From positions 156,610 through 220,609 of the forward strand of contig CASDRK010000002.1 of NCBI GenBank assembly GCA_949283125.1: 64,000 bases of DNA, read 5' to 3'. Position 1 is the stretch's first letter. Each line of letters begins with the position of its first letter. The notes under the pieces were generated by a model, which saw only the letters and a list, made by a program, of their open reading frames with translations, was not told the origin of the DNA and ran no database searches. The stretch comes from an uncultured Clostridia bacterium. Its GTDB lineage: Bacteria > Bacillota > Clostridia > Christensenellales > Borkfalkiaceae. The translations under genes and the position numbers were made by a program. Positions 1-8,538 of this stretch are shown piece after piece.

Positions 1-295
1 ACCTGTATTTATTCATGTCCACCTTCAGCTCGCGCACCTCCACTCCCTCCGCCGAGAGCAGGGCCGCCTGCGCTTCCGGCCCGCCGAAGGCAAAGCCGGT
101 CGAAAGCCCGCCGTCACGGAACACCACTCTGTGGCAGGGTATCTCGCCGGGACGGGGATTGCAATGCAGAGCCCAACCCACCTGACGGCTCATTTTGGGG
201 TTGCCCGCAAGGCGGGCCACGTCGCCGTAGGAGAGCACCTTGCCGCGGGGAATGGCGCAGACTATTTTGTAAACCTCTTCAAAAAAACCGCTCAT
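1..295 (-). CDS. MGMT-family DNA alkyltransferase-like protein (3' end beyond window)
   Basis: The reading frame opens with ATG at 295-293 and runs off the window edge, giving 98 visible residues that begin MSGFFEEVYKIVCAIPRGKV. It has the GKVLSYGDVARLAG helix-turn-helix and the active-site signature IPCHRVV with the alkyl-accepting cysteine, followed by GFAFGGPEAQ. These mark the C-terminal domain of O6-alkylguanine-DNA alkyltransferases, which remove alkyl groups from guanine by transfer to that cysteine. The N-terminal domain of Ogt/Ada-type enzymes is absent, so this is a domain-only protein of roughly 100 residues. Keeping Cys, rather than the Trp of alkyltransferase-like ATL proteins, suggests it may be catalytic. 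No clear ribosome-binding site was seen. Confidence 0.85.
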   Translation of the reverse strand, partial: MSGFFEEVYKIVCAIPRGKVLSYGDVARLAGNPKMSRQVGWALHCNPRPGEIPCHRVVFRDGGLSTGFAFGGPEAQAALLSAEGVEVRELKVDMNKYR

Positions 296-455
296 ATGCC
301 GCAATAACTTTTAAACGCACAGGCAAACGCGTAAACGTCCGCCGTGTTGCCTGTCCGCCGCTTTGCCTATCCGCCGCGCCGCGAAGGCGGGACGATTCTG
401 TTTGGCGTCAAGCCGCAAAAGCGGTCTGACGGAACCTGACAAAACCTTTCCGCCG
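296..455. other. Short intergenic gap downstream of lepA
   Basis: The 160 bases between the lepA stop and the alkyltransferase start contain a small CCGC/GCGG hairpin around 403-414 but no convincing U-tract, so I do not call a terminator. No gene was found here. Confidence 0.4.
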
Positions 456-2264
456 TCAGTCCTTGTTTGTCTTGAGTATCTGCATGAACACCTCCGACGG
501 CACTTCCACCGAACCTATGGAGCGCATGCGCTTTTTGCCCTCCTTCTGCTTTTCAAGGAGCTTCTTTTTGCGGGTGATGTCGCCGCCGTAGCATTTGGCC
601 AGAACGTCCTTGCGGACGGCTTTCACCGTCTCGCGCGCGATTATCTTGCCGCCTATGGCCGCCTGCACGGGGACTTCAAACAGCTGGCGGGGAATGGCCT
701 CCTTCAGGTTTTCGCACAGCGTTCTGCCGCGCGAATAGGCCGAATCCTCGTGCACTATCATGGAGAGCGCGTCGCATACCTCGCCGTTGAGGAGTATATC
801 CAGCTTTACAAGCTTGCTGCGCTCGTAGCCGTCAAGCTCGTAATCGAAGGAAGCATAGCCGCGGGTGCGCGATTTTATCTGATCGAAGAAATCGAAGATG
901 ATTTCGTTTAAAGGCAGCTTGTAGACAAGCTGCACGCGGTTGGCGTCCAGATAGTTCATGCCCTGAAACACGCCGCGCTTGTCGCGGCACAGGTCCATTA
1001 TCTGGCCGAGATAGTCGGGCGGAGAGTATATGTCGGCCTTGACTATGGGCTCTTCCATATAATCTATCTCCGACTGGGGCGGCAGATGCGAGGGATTGTC
1101 CACGAAAAGCTCCTCGCCGTCCGTTTTTATGACCTTGTAACTTACAGAAGGAGCAGTTGTTATTATGTCGAGACCGAACTCGCGCTCGATCCTCTCCTGA
1201 ATTATCTCCATGTGCAGAAGTCCCAGAAAACCGCAGCGGAAGCCGAAGCCGAGAGCGACGGACGTGTCCGGCTCGAAGATGAGGGAAGCGTCGTTGAGCT
1301 GCAGCTTCAAGAGCGCCTCCTTTAAATCGTTGAACTTTGAGCCGTCCAGCGGATAGATGCCGCAGAACACGACGGACTGCACCTTTTTGTAGCCGGGCAG
1401 CGGCTCGGCCGCGGGAGCGTCTGCGTTGGTGACAGTGTCGCCGACGGCGACGTCCTGAATGGATTTTATGGAAGCGGCGATATAACCGACTTCGCCCGCG
1501 TACAGCCCGTCCTTGGGCGACATGCCGGGGGCGAACACTCCCACTTCGGTCACGTCGTACACCTTGTCGGAGCGGAAACCTTTTATTCTGTCGCCGACGT
1601 TAACGCTGCCGTCCTTTATGCGCACGAAGAGAATGACGCCCTTGTAGTTATCGTAGTAACTGTCGAATATGAGCGCCTTGAGCGGAGCGTCCTCGTCGCC
1701 GGAAGGCGCGGGGAAGTATTTTACTATGTCTTCCAGCACCTCGCCTATGTTCGTGCCCTCCTTTGCGGACACGAGGGGCGCGCAGGATGCGTCCAGCCCT
1801 ATCACGTCCTCTATCTCCTTTTTCGCCTCGTCCGGGCGGGCGGAGGGCAGATCTATCTTATTGATGACGGGAAGTATCTCAAGGTTGTTTTCGATTGCAA
1901 GGTAGACGTTTGCCAGAGTCTGCGCCTCAATGCCCTGCGAAGCGTCCACGACGAGTATCGCACCCTCGCACGCGGCGAGCGAGCGCGAAACTTCGTAAGT
2001 GAAGTCCACGTGTCCGGGGGTATCGATGAGGTTGAAAACATACTCTTCTCCGTCCGACGCGGTGTAGAACATTCTCACCGGGGTGAGCTTTATGGTTATG
2101 CCCCTCTCGCGCTCTATGTCCATGGAATCGAGCAGCTGGGCCTCCATGTCGCGCTTGGAGACCTGACCGGTCATCTCTATCAGTCTGTCCGCAAGCGTGG
2201 ACTTGCCGTGGTCGATGTGGGCGATTATGCAGAAGTTGCGTATCCTTGAATTGGGTGCTTTCAT
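456..2264 (-). CDS. lepA: Elongation factor 4 (LepA), ribosome back-translocating GTPase
   Basis: This 602-residue protein is full length for LepA. It begins [20 protein letters not shown], which contains the G1 loop AHIDHGKS (about residues 15-22). It then shows RGITIK (switch I), DTPGHVDF (G3) and NKIDLP (G4). The C-terminal half has the LepA-specific region ending in [16 protein letters not shown]. LepA binds the ribosome and GTP and assists elongation or 30S maturation under stress. A promoter lies just upstream on the minus strand, and the gene is transcribed divergently from the EF-G-like gene at 2512. The ATG at 2264 starts exactly at the conserved N terminus. Confidence 0.97.
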   Translation of the reverse strand: MKAPNSRIRNFCIIAHIDHGKSTLADRLIEMTGQVSKRDMEAQLLDSMDIERERGITIKLTPVRMFYTASDGEEYVFNLIDTPGHVDFTYEVSRSLAACEGAILVVDASQGIEAQTLANVYLAIENNLEILPVINKIDLPSARPDEAKKEIEDVIGLDASCAPLVSAKEGTNIGEVLEDIVKYFPAPSGDEDAPLKALIFDSYYDNYKGVILFVRIKDGSVNVGDRIKGFRSDKVYDVTEVGVFAPGMSPKDGLYAGEVGYIAASIKSIQDVAVGDTVTNADAPAAEPLPGYKKVQSVVFCGIYPLDGSKFNDLKEALLKLQLNDASLIFEPDTSVALGFGFRCGFLGLLHMEIIQERIEREFGLDIITTAPSVSYKVIKTDGEELFVDNPSHLPPQSEIDYMEEPIVKADIYSPPDYLGQIMDLCRDKRGVFQGMNYLDANRVQLVYKLPLNEIIFDFFDQIKSRTRGYASFDYELDGYERSKLVKLDILLNGEVCDALSMIVHEDSAYSRGRTLCENLKEAIPRQLFEVPVQAAIGGKIIARETVKAVRKDVLAKCYGGDITRKKKLLEKQKEGKKRMRSIGSVEVPSEVFMQILKTNKD

Positions 2265-2293
2265 AAAGTTCCGTCAGAATCTTATTTTATTCA

Positions 2294-2322
2294 ATTATAT
2301 AAAAAACACCGGCAAAAGTAAA
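2294..2322 (-). promoter_or_regulatory. Sigma-A-type promoter for lepA
   Basis: On the minus strand, TTTACT (2322-2317), a 17-base spacer and TATAAT (2299-2294) lie about 30 bases before the lepA ATG. The -10 is perfect and the -35 matches 4 of 6. Confidence 0.65.
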
Positions 2323-2427
2323 TTATTTTAAGCCCGTGTGCAATCAAATTAACCGCGGCGCGCGCACGCTTTTAAGTGAACGGCTGACAAAAAATGTGAA
2401 ATATTAAAAATATTTTTAAATTGCATA

Positions 2428-2456
2428 TTGATTTTGCGCACGATTTACTTTATAAT
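2428..2456 (+). promoter_or_regulatory. Sigma-A promoter of the EF-G-like gene
   Basis: TTGATT (2428-2433), a 17-base spacer and TATAAT (2451-2456) form a near-consensus promoter. The predicted start, near 2463, is directly before the inverted repeat at 2471-2488. Confidence 0.8.
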
Positions 2457-2470
2457 GGATATATGATGAG

Positions 2471-2488
2471 CTATATGCAAGCATATAG
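2471..2488. repeat. 8-bp inverted repeat in the EF-G-like leader
   Basis: CTATATGC, AA, GCATATAG form a perfect inverted repeat between the promoter and the ribosome-binding site AAGGAGG (2498-2504). It could be an operator for a dimeric repressor or a weak leader hairpin. Only the symmetry is seen; the function is inference. Confidence 0.5.
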
Positions 2489-2511
2489 ATAAAGTTCAAG
2501 GAGGAAATCTG

Positions 2512-4554
2512 ATGGCTATTTCTGCACAGGACATACGCAACGTAGCTATTATAGGGCACAGCGGCGAGGGCAAGACGACGCTGTGCGAAGCAATGCTCTT
2601 CAACGGACACTCTCTTTCGCGCATGGGCAAGATAGAGAACGGCACCACCGTTTCGGACTATGACGAGCAGGAGATTGCGAGGAAGATGTCCATTTCGCTG
2701 ACGGTGTGCAACACCTATTGGCGCGAGACAAAGATAAATATTTTGGACGTCCCCGGCTTTCTGGATTTTGAAGGCGAGCTGAACGAGGCCATGCGCGCGT
2801 GCGGCGCGGCGCTGATAGTCATGGGGCCGACGGGCGGCGTTACCGTGGGCACAGAAAAGGCCGTGAACCTTTGCATGAAGCTGGAAAAGCCCATGGTCAT
2901 ATTCATAAACGGCATGGACAAGGACAACGCCGACTATCACGGCACCGTGGAGGCGCTGAGACAGGCCTACCCCGCCAAGATAGCGCCCATACAGCTGCCC
3001 ATAATGCAGGAAGGAAAGATGGTGGGCATGATAAACGCGCTGACGGAAAGGGCGTTCAGATTCACCCAGACGGGCACGGAGGAGATACCCATACCCGCCG
3101 ACATGCAGGAAGAGTTTGAAAACATGAAACTTGCCCTGACCGAGACCGCCGCCGAAAACGACGACGTGCTGCTGGAAAAATATTTTGAAACGGGCACGCT
3201 TGACCGCGACGAATGCATACACGGCATACGCAAGGGCATAGCCAACATGAACGTAATACCCGTTATGGCGGGCAGCGCGCTGAACAACCGCGGCGTCATC
3301 AACCTGATGAGCGAGATAGTAAAATACGTTCCGCAGGCTGCGGAGCGGCGAGACCTTTTGGCAACAGACGTTGCCACCGGCAAGGTGATAAACGTTGAGT
3401 GCACCGAAAACGGCCCCGTCGCCGCGCAGGTGTTCAAAACGACCGTGGACCCCTTCGTGGGCAAGCTCAATTATCTGAGGGTCAACCGCGGCGTGCTGAA
3501 GGCGGGCACCACCCTGTACAATCCCAACACGGGCACGAGCGAAAGAATAGCCGCCCTGTACGTCACCAACGGAAAAAAGCAGGAGCCCGTAAGCGAGCTT
3601 ACGGCAGGCGATATCGGCGCGGTAGCAAAGCTGACCAACACGGGCACGGGCGACACGCTTTGCGAAGAAAACGCACAGGTGATGTTCGACGCGATACCCT
3701 TCCCCCGCCCCACGCTGTACATGGCTGTTTACGCCAAGACGCAGGGCACGGAGGACAAGGTGTTTTCCGGCCTCAACCGCCTTGCCGAAGAGGACAAGAG
3801 CTTTGTAGTTACAAAGGGTGCGGAGACGGGAGAATCGCTTATAGGCGGTCAGGGCGAGGTACACCTTGACGTCATATGCAAAAAGCTGAAATCCAAATTC
3901 GGCGCCGACACCGTGCTGAAGGCGCCCAAGATAGCATACCGCGAGACGATACTTTCCACATCCACGGCGGAGGGCAAGTATAAAAAGCAGACGGGCGGAC
4001 ACGGACAGTACGGACACTGCAAGATGAGGTTCGAGCCGAGCGAACAGCCCTTTGAATTTGCCGAAGAGGTTGTGGGCGGCGCCGTGCCCAAGCAGTATAT
4101 ACCCGCGGTTGAAAAGGGCATAATCGAGTGCCTTTCAAACGGCGTGCTTGCGGGATATCCCGTAATGAACATAAAGGCCGTGCTGTACGACGGAAGCTAT
4201 CACGACGTGGACAGCTCCGAAGCGGCGTTCAAGGCGGCGGCGGAAATAGCCTTTAAAGAGGGCATGAAGAACGCCAACCCCACGATACTGGAGCCCATAT
4301 GCAAGATGAGGATAGCCGTGCCCGAAAAATACCTCGGCGACGTGCTGGGCGACCTGACAAAACGGCGCGGAAGAATAATAGTTATGGACGCAAAGGACGA
4401 CATGCAGATAATAACGGCAGACGCTCCTCAGGCGGAGATCCTGACATACGCCACGGCTCTGCGCTCCATGACTCAGGGCAGGGGCAAGTTCACCTCCTCA
4501 TTCGACAGGTATGAACAGGCTCCCGAAAACGTTATTCAATCTCTTATAAAATGA
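2512..4554 (+). CDS. Elongation factor G-like GTPase (EF-G paralogue)
   Basis: This 680-residue protein has the EF-G domain order: GTPase with IIGHSGEGKTTL (residues 14-25) and DVPGFLDFE (G3), a domain II beta barrel, and the translocase domains IV-V with GGHGQYGHCK and a C-terminal FDRYEQAP. The usual G1 AHIDAGKT is GHSGEGKT, and the G4 element normally NKMD is NGMDKD. Those changes are typical of the divergent EF-G paralogue group (FusA2-like) rather than housekeeping EF-G. It probably acts on the ribosome, but a role in ordinary translocation is not assured. AAGGAGG sits 7 bases before the ATG. Confidence 0.9.
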   Translation: MAISAQDIRNVAIIGHSGEGKTTLCEAMLFNGHSLSRMGKIENGTTVSDYDEQEIARKMSISLTVCNTYWRETKINILDVPGFLDFEGELNEAMRACGAALIVMGPTGGVTVGTEKAVNLCMKLEKPMVIFINGMDKDNADYHGTVEALRQAYPAKIAPIQLPIMQEGKMVGMINALTERAFRFTQTGTEEIPIPADMQEEFENMKLALTETAAENDDVLLEKYFETGTLDRDECIHGIRKGIANMNVIPVMAGSALNNRGVINLMSEIVKYVPQAAERRDLLATDVATGKVINVECTENGPVAAQVFKTTVDPFVGKLNYLRVNRGVLKAGTTLYNPNTGTSERIAALYVTNGKKQEPVSELTAGDIGAVAKLTNTGTGDTLCEENAQVMFDAIPFPRPTLYMAVYAKTQGTEDKVFSGLNRLAEEDKSFVVTKGAETGESLIGGQGEVHLDVICKKLKSKFGADTVLKAPKIAYRETILSTSTAEGKYKKQTGGHGQYGHCKMRFEPSEQPFEFAEEVVGGAVPKQYIPAVEKGIIECLSNGVLAGYPVMNIKAVLYDGSYHDVDSSEAAFKAAAEIAFKEGMKNANPTILEPICKMRIAVPEKYLGDVLGDLTKRRGRIIVMDAKDDMQIITADAPQAEILTYATALRSMTQGRGKFTSSFDRYEQAPENVIQSLIK

Positions 4555-4567
4555 CGACGCATAAATG

Positions 4568-4602
4568 CGCGCGGCGGACTTTCGTCCGCCGCGCGTCTTT
4601 TT
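4568..4602 (+). terminator. Rho-independent terminator of the EF-G-like gene
   Basis: Perfect 12-bp arms (4568-4579 and 4584-4595) around a 4-base loop are followed by TCTTTTT, 13 bases past the stop codon. Confidence 0.9.
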
Positions 4603-4902
4603 ATGCGGGTGTCTCACCCGATCCGACGATTCAATATCCTGCGGCGCGGAGAGATGTGCGGTGACGGGCGCGCCGTCCGCAAAAAATGAGCCCGGCGCAA
4701 TGCCGGACTCGCTGCCGGACGATTCAATTTTTGTTCAAACTTTAGTGTTCGCGCCAAATGCCGGCCGCATCGCCGGACGGTTTAAAATGGATTTTCAAAC
4801 CGTTGACGACCCGCAGCGCGCCGACCGCTGCGGCGGCCGGCCGTGCCGTGCGGCGATTTGTCAAGGCCGGAAACCTGCCCGCCGCTTTGATTGCCTGCGC
4901 AT
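4603..4902. other. Non-coding gap between convergent genes
   Basis: These 300 bases lie between the EF-G-like terminator and the end of the EAL gene. I see scattered GC-rich direct motifs (gccggac/gccgga) but no codon-like frame, tRNA or clear terminator for the minus-strand gene. Confidence 0.4.
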
Positions 4903-6822
4903 TCATGCGCCGTGCGAAAGGTCTGCGCCGGAATGCGAAGCAAGAAAGGCCAGATATTCGTCTTCGGGCAGAGGTTTGGAGTAGTAATAGCCCTGAAGAT
5001 AGTCGCAGCCCAGCGCGTCGAGCGCCTTCACCATCTCCTCCGTCTCCACTCCTTCCGCCACTATTTTTGTGCCGAGGCTGTGAAGCATGGGCATATAGTG
5101 CTGAAGAATGGGCTCGTACTTTTTTGTCTCCATATATGCGCGGACGAGCGAACGATCGAGTTTGACGATATCGAAGGGGAATTTTATCAGAAATTCCACG
5201 GACGAAAAACCCGTGCCGAAATCATCGAGCGAGATGGCGAATCCGTTGGAGCGAAGTTCGTTCAGGTGCTGCTGCAGAGTATCGTACGACCGTGCGGAGG
5301 CCGTTTCGGTTATCTCCAGATTGACCATGCCGCGCGGCACGCCGTAATGATGGAGTATGCTCCTTATGTTGTCCAGCACCTCCGGCAGCATGCACTGGAT
5401 GATGGACAGGTTGACGTCGATGAATTCCACGCCCAGCTCCTGCGGGCGCGAGCCGCAGATGAACTTGCAGACCTGCGTCATCACCTCCCGGCCCACGTCC
5501 ACTATGGTGCCGTTGCTTTCGGCGATGGGTATGAACTCGTTGGGGGGTATGTATCCTATCTCGTCGTCGTACAGCCGGACGAGAGCTTCGCAGCAGTTGA
5601 ATTTTTTTGCCTTTAAATCGAATATGGGCTGATAGCAGACCTGAAAGGAGTGCAGCCTGAGCGCCTTCTGAATGGCGTAATCCACCTTTTCGCGCCGCAC
5701 CACGTCGGCAACGGCGTCGCGCGTGGCTATTATCACCTCGTCACCGCCGCTGTAGTGACCGCGGTAGTATTTGATTATGCTTTCGATATCCGAAAATTTG
5801 GTGGCGGCTTCGGGAAAGGCGATGAGCACGGCTACGTGGTCCACCGGCACGGCGTACTGCCCGACGAAATAGGGCTGACCGATAATCTTGCGATATCTTT
5901 CTCTGAACTTTTCAAACTGCGCGTCCGAACTGAACACGGCGGCAAAGCGCGCCTCATCCGTGCGGTAAACGTATGTGTTTTTATCAGTGATGCCTACGAT
6001 GCGCGCGGCGGTCTCCTTGATGACGTCGTCCGCGTTCTGCCCCCACAGCGCGTTTATGGCGGGCATGTTTCTTATTCCCATCATAAACAGTCTGAAGGTG
6101 CGGCGGGCGGAGATCTGGCGAAGAATGAAGTCCCTGAACGCTTGCTTGCTGAACGTTTTGGTAAGGGCGTCTATCTCGTCCTTGGGATTGCGCAGCGTGG
6201 CGAAAATGAGCATAACGGCCACGGACTGCGCGAACGCGGTTATCTGCGCGCGGGTGAAGGCCTGCACGATCGTGGCGATGACGTTGAAGGCTATGTAGAT
6301 AAATATGTTGACCTGCGTGCGGACGTCGAGCGCCCTGCGGTTGACCACCACGCACGCCGCGGCGACGGCTATGGCGCAGCAATGTTCGGCAAACATGCAG
6401 ACTATTATGGTCTGCGCGGCGCCTTCGGGCAGGCTGTTCCTGAAGCCGTACAGCGCGACCGCCGTGCCCACGAGCACTATTATGGTCACGGCGAAGGCCG
6501 TGAGCGTGCGGGGAAACGGACGGTTCTGGTAGCACTCCGAAACGACGTACAGCATAAATGATATGCCGGCGGAGTGCACGGAGATGACCATGAGCATGCC
6601 GGCCGCATACGACAACCAGGCCGGCATGCCCTCGACATATCCGAACGATACGTTGACGAGGTTGGCCGCGGCCGAAACGAGCAAAGTGCCCATCAGCACC
6701 TGAAATAGCTTTTCGGTGCGGGTGCTTATATGTTTTACGCTGTAATAGTTGGCCATTATCACTACGCAGATGACTATAGCGCAGCAATCGAAGCCCATAG
6801 AAAAATTTATCACGGGATCCAT
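4903..6822 (-). CDS. Membrane EAL-domain c-di-GMP phosphodiesterase with degenerate GGDEF
   Basis: This is a 639-residue protein. Residues 1-210 form about seven hydrophobic helices (a membrane sensor). They are followed by a GGDEF-like region in which the catalytic motif is lost (YRTDEARF stands where GGDEF is expected). The C-terminal EAL domain has CEALVRL, DVNLS, EITE, DDFGTGFSS, KLDRSLV, AEGVET and QGYYYSKPLP, so all metal and base residues needed to hydrolyse c-di-GMP are kept. It should lower c-di-GMP, with the dead GGDEF perhaps sensing GTP. It lies 34 bases downstream of the mreB-like gene in the same direction, so the two are probably cotranscribed. A weak AGAGG precedes the ATG. 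Confidence 0.92.
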   Translation of the reverse strand: MDPVINFSMGFDCCAIVICVVIMANYYSVKHISTRTEKLFQVLMGTLLVSAAANLVNVSFGYVEGMPAWLSYAAGMLMVISVHSAGISFMLYVVSECYQNRPFPRTLTAFAVTIIVLVGTAVALYGFRNSLPEGAAQTIIVCMFAEHCCAIAVAAACVVVNRRALDVRTQVNIFIYIAFNVIATIVQAFTRAQITAFAQSVAVMLIFATLRNPKDEIDALTKTFSKQAFRDFILRQISARRTFRLFMMGIRNMPAINALWGQNADDVIKETAARIVGITDKNTYVYRTDEARFAAVFSSDAQFEKFRERYRKIIGQPYFVGQYAVPVDHVAVLIAFPEAATKFSDIESIIKYYRGHYSGGDEVIIATRDAVADVVRREKVDYAIQKALRLHSFQVCYQPIFDLKAKKFNCCEALVRLYDDEIGYIPPNEFIPIAESNGTIVDVGREVMTQVCKFICGSRPQELGVEFIDVNLSIIQCMLPEVLDNIRSILHHYGVPRGMVNLEITETASARSYDTLQQHLNELRSNGFAISLDDFGTGFSSVEFLIKFPFDIVKLDRSLVRAYMETKKYEPILQHYMPMLHSLGTKIVAEGVETEEMVKALDALGCDYLQGYYYSKPLPEDEYLAFLASHSGADLSHGA

Positions 6823-6856
6823 GCGAAGACCTCTGTGCGGCAGGCAGGGCCGCGGC

Positions 6857-7861
6857 TCATTCCGACGTGGCGAGCGCCGCGCGCAGATGATCGCCCGAAA
6901 GTATCATGCCGCCGCCTATCACCGAGCACAGCGCGGGCTCTTCGCTCTCGTTTACGGCTATGCCCAGCTTTGCGGATATGTATCCGCCTATTCCGTCCAG
7001 CTTTGCCAGCCCGCCGGAGAGGTATATGCCGCCGTGCATTACGGCCGACGCGACCTCGGCGGGCAGGCGGGACATTACCAGCGTTACGTATTCGAGTATC
7101 TTGTCCACATACAGCGACACGCACTTTTCTATCTGCGATGAGTTCACCGCCGCGGACGAAGGCGTTCCGCCGTCGAGCGAGCGCCCGTCGGCGACCATCA
7201 TCTTGTTGTCGTCCTCCAGCAGGCTGCCCACGTTGTTTTTTATCCTTTCGGCCGTGAGCGTGCCTATCTTCAGGCGGCAGTTTTCGGCCATGTAGTCGAT
7301 GATCTCCACATCGATGTTCCCGCCGCCGAGGTTGACCGAAAGCCCGGATATTATGCCGTCCAGCGACAGCGCGGCAATGTTGGTGATGCCGTAGCCGATA
7401 TCGAGGATGAACACGGGCGAAGTTTCGGACAGGGTCACGTTGTGACCCAGCACTGCGGCAAAGGGAGTCTGGGTGAAATAGGTGCGGCCTATGCCGCAGG
7501 CATAGGCTACGTCGAGATATTTTTCGCGCAGTTCGCTGCCCGCGCCGCAGGGCAGGATGAACATCGCTTCGCAATTTTTTGCCTTGCGGCGGGGTATCTC
7601 CACCTTGTCCAAAAAGTATGCCAAGAGGGGCGCGAGCAGTTCGGGGTGGACTATATCCCCCTCCTTTACGGGATTGACTATGCTCGTGTTGCGCGCGGCC
7701 TTGCCCGACAGGGCGCGCGCCCTGTCGCCGAAGGCCTTGCATATGACCTCGCCGCCATCCTCTTCGACGGCGACGCAGGTGGCCTCCGACAGCACAACGC
7801 CGCAGCCCGGCATGTATATTTTGGTGGAGCCCGAACCTATGTCTATCGCAAGTCTCTTCAT
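6857..7861 (-). CDS. MreB/Mbl-like actin-family protein
   Basis: This 334-residue protein has the actin-family nucleotide fold: phosphate-1 loop LAIDIGSGSTKIY at the N terminus, LDIGYGITNIA (phosphate 2, about residue 150), VNLGGGNIDVEI, and HGGIYLSGGLAKLDG near the C terminus (adenosine motif). The length matches MreB, but the sequence is divergent and begins with IGSGST rather than the usual DLGTAN. It probably forms membrane-associated filaments guiding the cell wall machinery. It overlaps the stop of maf by 4 bases (ATGA), showing translational coupling, a known maf-mreB association. Confidence 0.85.
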   Translation of the reverse strand: MKRLAIDIGSGSTKIYMPGCGVVLSEATCVAVEEDGGEVICKAFGDRARALSGKAARNTSIVNPVKEGDIVHPELLAPLLAYFLDKVEIPRRKAKNCEAMFILPCGAGSELREKYLDVAYACGIGRTYFTQTPFAAVLGHNVTLSETSPVFILDIGYGITNIAALSLDGIISGLSVNLGGGNIDVEIIDYMAENCRLKIGTLTAERIKNNVGSLLEDDNKMMVADGRSLDGGTPSSAAVNSSQIEKCVSLYVDKILEYVTLVMSRLPAEVASAVMHGGIYLSGGLAKLDGIGGYISAKLGIAVNESEEPALCSVIGGGMILSGDHLRAALATSE

Positions 7862-8409
7862 TTCGATATCTTCTCCAGCAGTTCTTTTACGAGCGCTACC
7901 GGCAGCCCCACAACGTTTGTGTAGCTGCCGAAATATTCCCTGACGACGCCTTCATCCTGAATGCCGTAGCTGCCCGCCTTGTCGAGCGGCGAACCGCCCG
8001 CCACATAGTCGGCGATGAATTCTTCCGAAAGCGCGTTGAAACGCACCTCCGTCCTGTCGTATCCGGTAACCTGTTTTTCGCCGCGCCGCACGCACACGCC
8101 CGTTATAACAAAGTGCGTCCTGCCCGACAGCCTGCGCAAAGTTGCGGCGGCTTCGGCCGCGTCCGCGGGCTTGCCCAGAATTTCGCCGTCGAACACCACT
8201 ATGGTGTCGCAGCCGATGACCGTGTCTTCGGGGCGGGACGCGGACACCTCGGCACACTTGCTTTCGGCGAGCGAGCACGCGATCTGCTCGGGCAAGAGCG
8301 AGAGATCCGCCCGCTCGGCGCCGACGGCCGGAATGACCCTGAACTGCGGCAATATCTGTTTTAAAAGTTCGCGCCGCCTGGGCGACGCGCTGGCGAGAAT
8401 GTAATCCAT
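7858..8409 (-). CDS. maf: Maf-family nucleoside triphosphate pyrophosphatase
   Basis: This 183-residue protein starts MDYILASASPRRRELLKQ, the Maf signature SxSPRR. It continues with AESKCAEV, IGCDTIVVFDGEILGKP and GSYGIQDEG, all conserved in Maf/YhdE. Maf enzymes hydrolyse non-canonical or pyrimidine NTPs to NMP and are linked to septum control. I chose the ATG at 8409 because the family motif begins there; a 29-residue upstream extension in the same frame has no Maf similarity. No good ribosome-binding site is visible. Its stop overlaps the mreB-like start. Confidence 0.93.
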   Translation of the reverse strand: MDYILASASPRRRELLKQILPQFRVIPAVGAERADLSLLPEQIACSLAESKCAEVSASRPEDTVIGCDTIVVFDGEILGKPADAAEAAATLRRLSGRTHFVITGVCVRRGEKQVTGYDRTEVRFNALSEEFIADYVAGGSPLDKAGSYGIQDEGVVREYFGSYTNVVGLPVALVKELLEKISK

Positions 8410-8504
8410 GTAAAAAAATTTTAAGCGTCTGCGCGGGCCGACACGCCTTCCGCCGCCGGCAAGAGCCGCACACGCGCAAGGGGCAGAGCCCGCCATAAGT
8501 TTTT

Positions 8505-8532
8505 AATGCCGTCGCGAAGGACGGCATTTTTT
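8505..8532 (+). terminator. Plus-oriented intrinsic terminator between ppx and maf
   Basis: Arms 8505-8513 and 8520-8528 are perfect, and a run of six T (8527-8532) follows on the plus strand. On the minus strand the hairpin is followed by A residues, so it cannot easily stop the ppx transcript. All nearby genes are on the minus strand, so the target transcript is unknown. Confidence 0.6.
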
Positions 8533-8538
8533 GTTAGA

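Noticed and set aside
2416-4017. A 533-codon minus-strand frame opposite the EF-G-like gene
   Set aside because: It is the antisense shadow of a clear GTPase gene and encodes no family motif.
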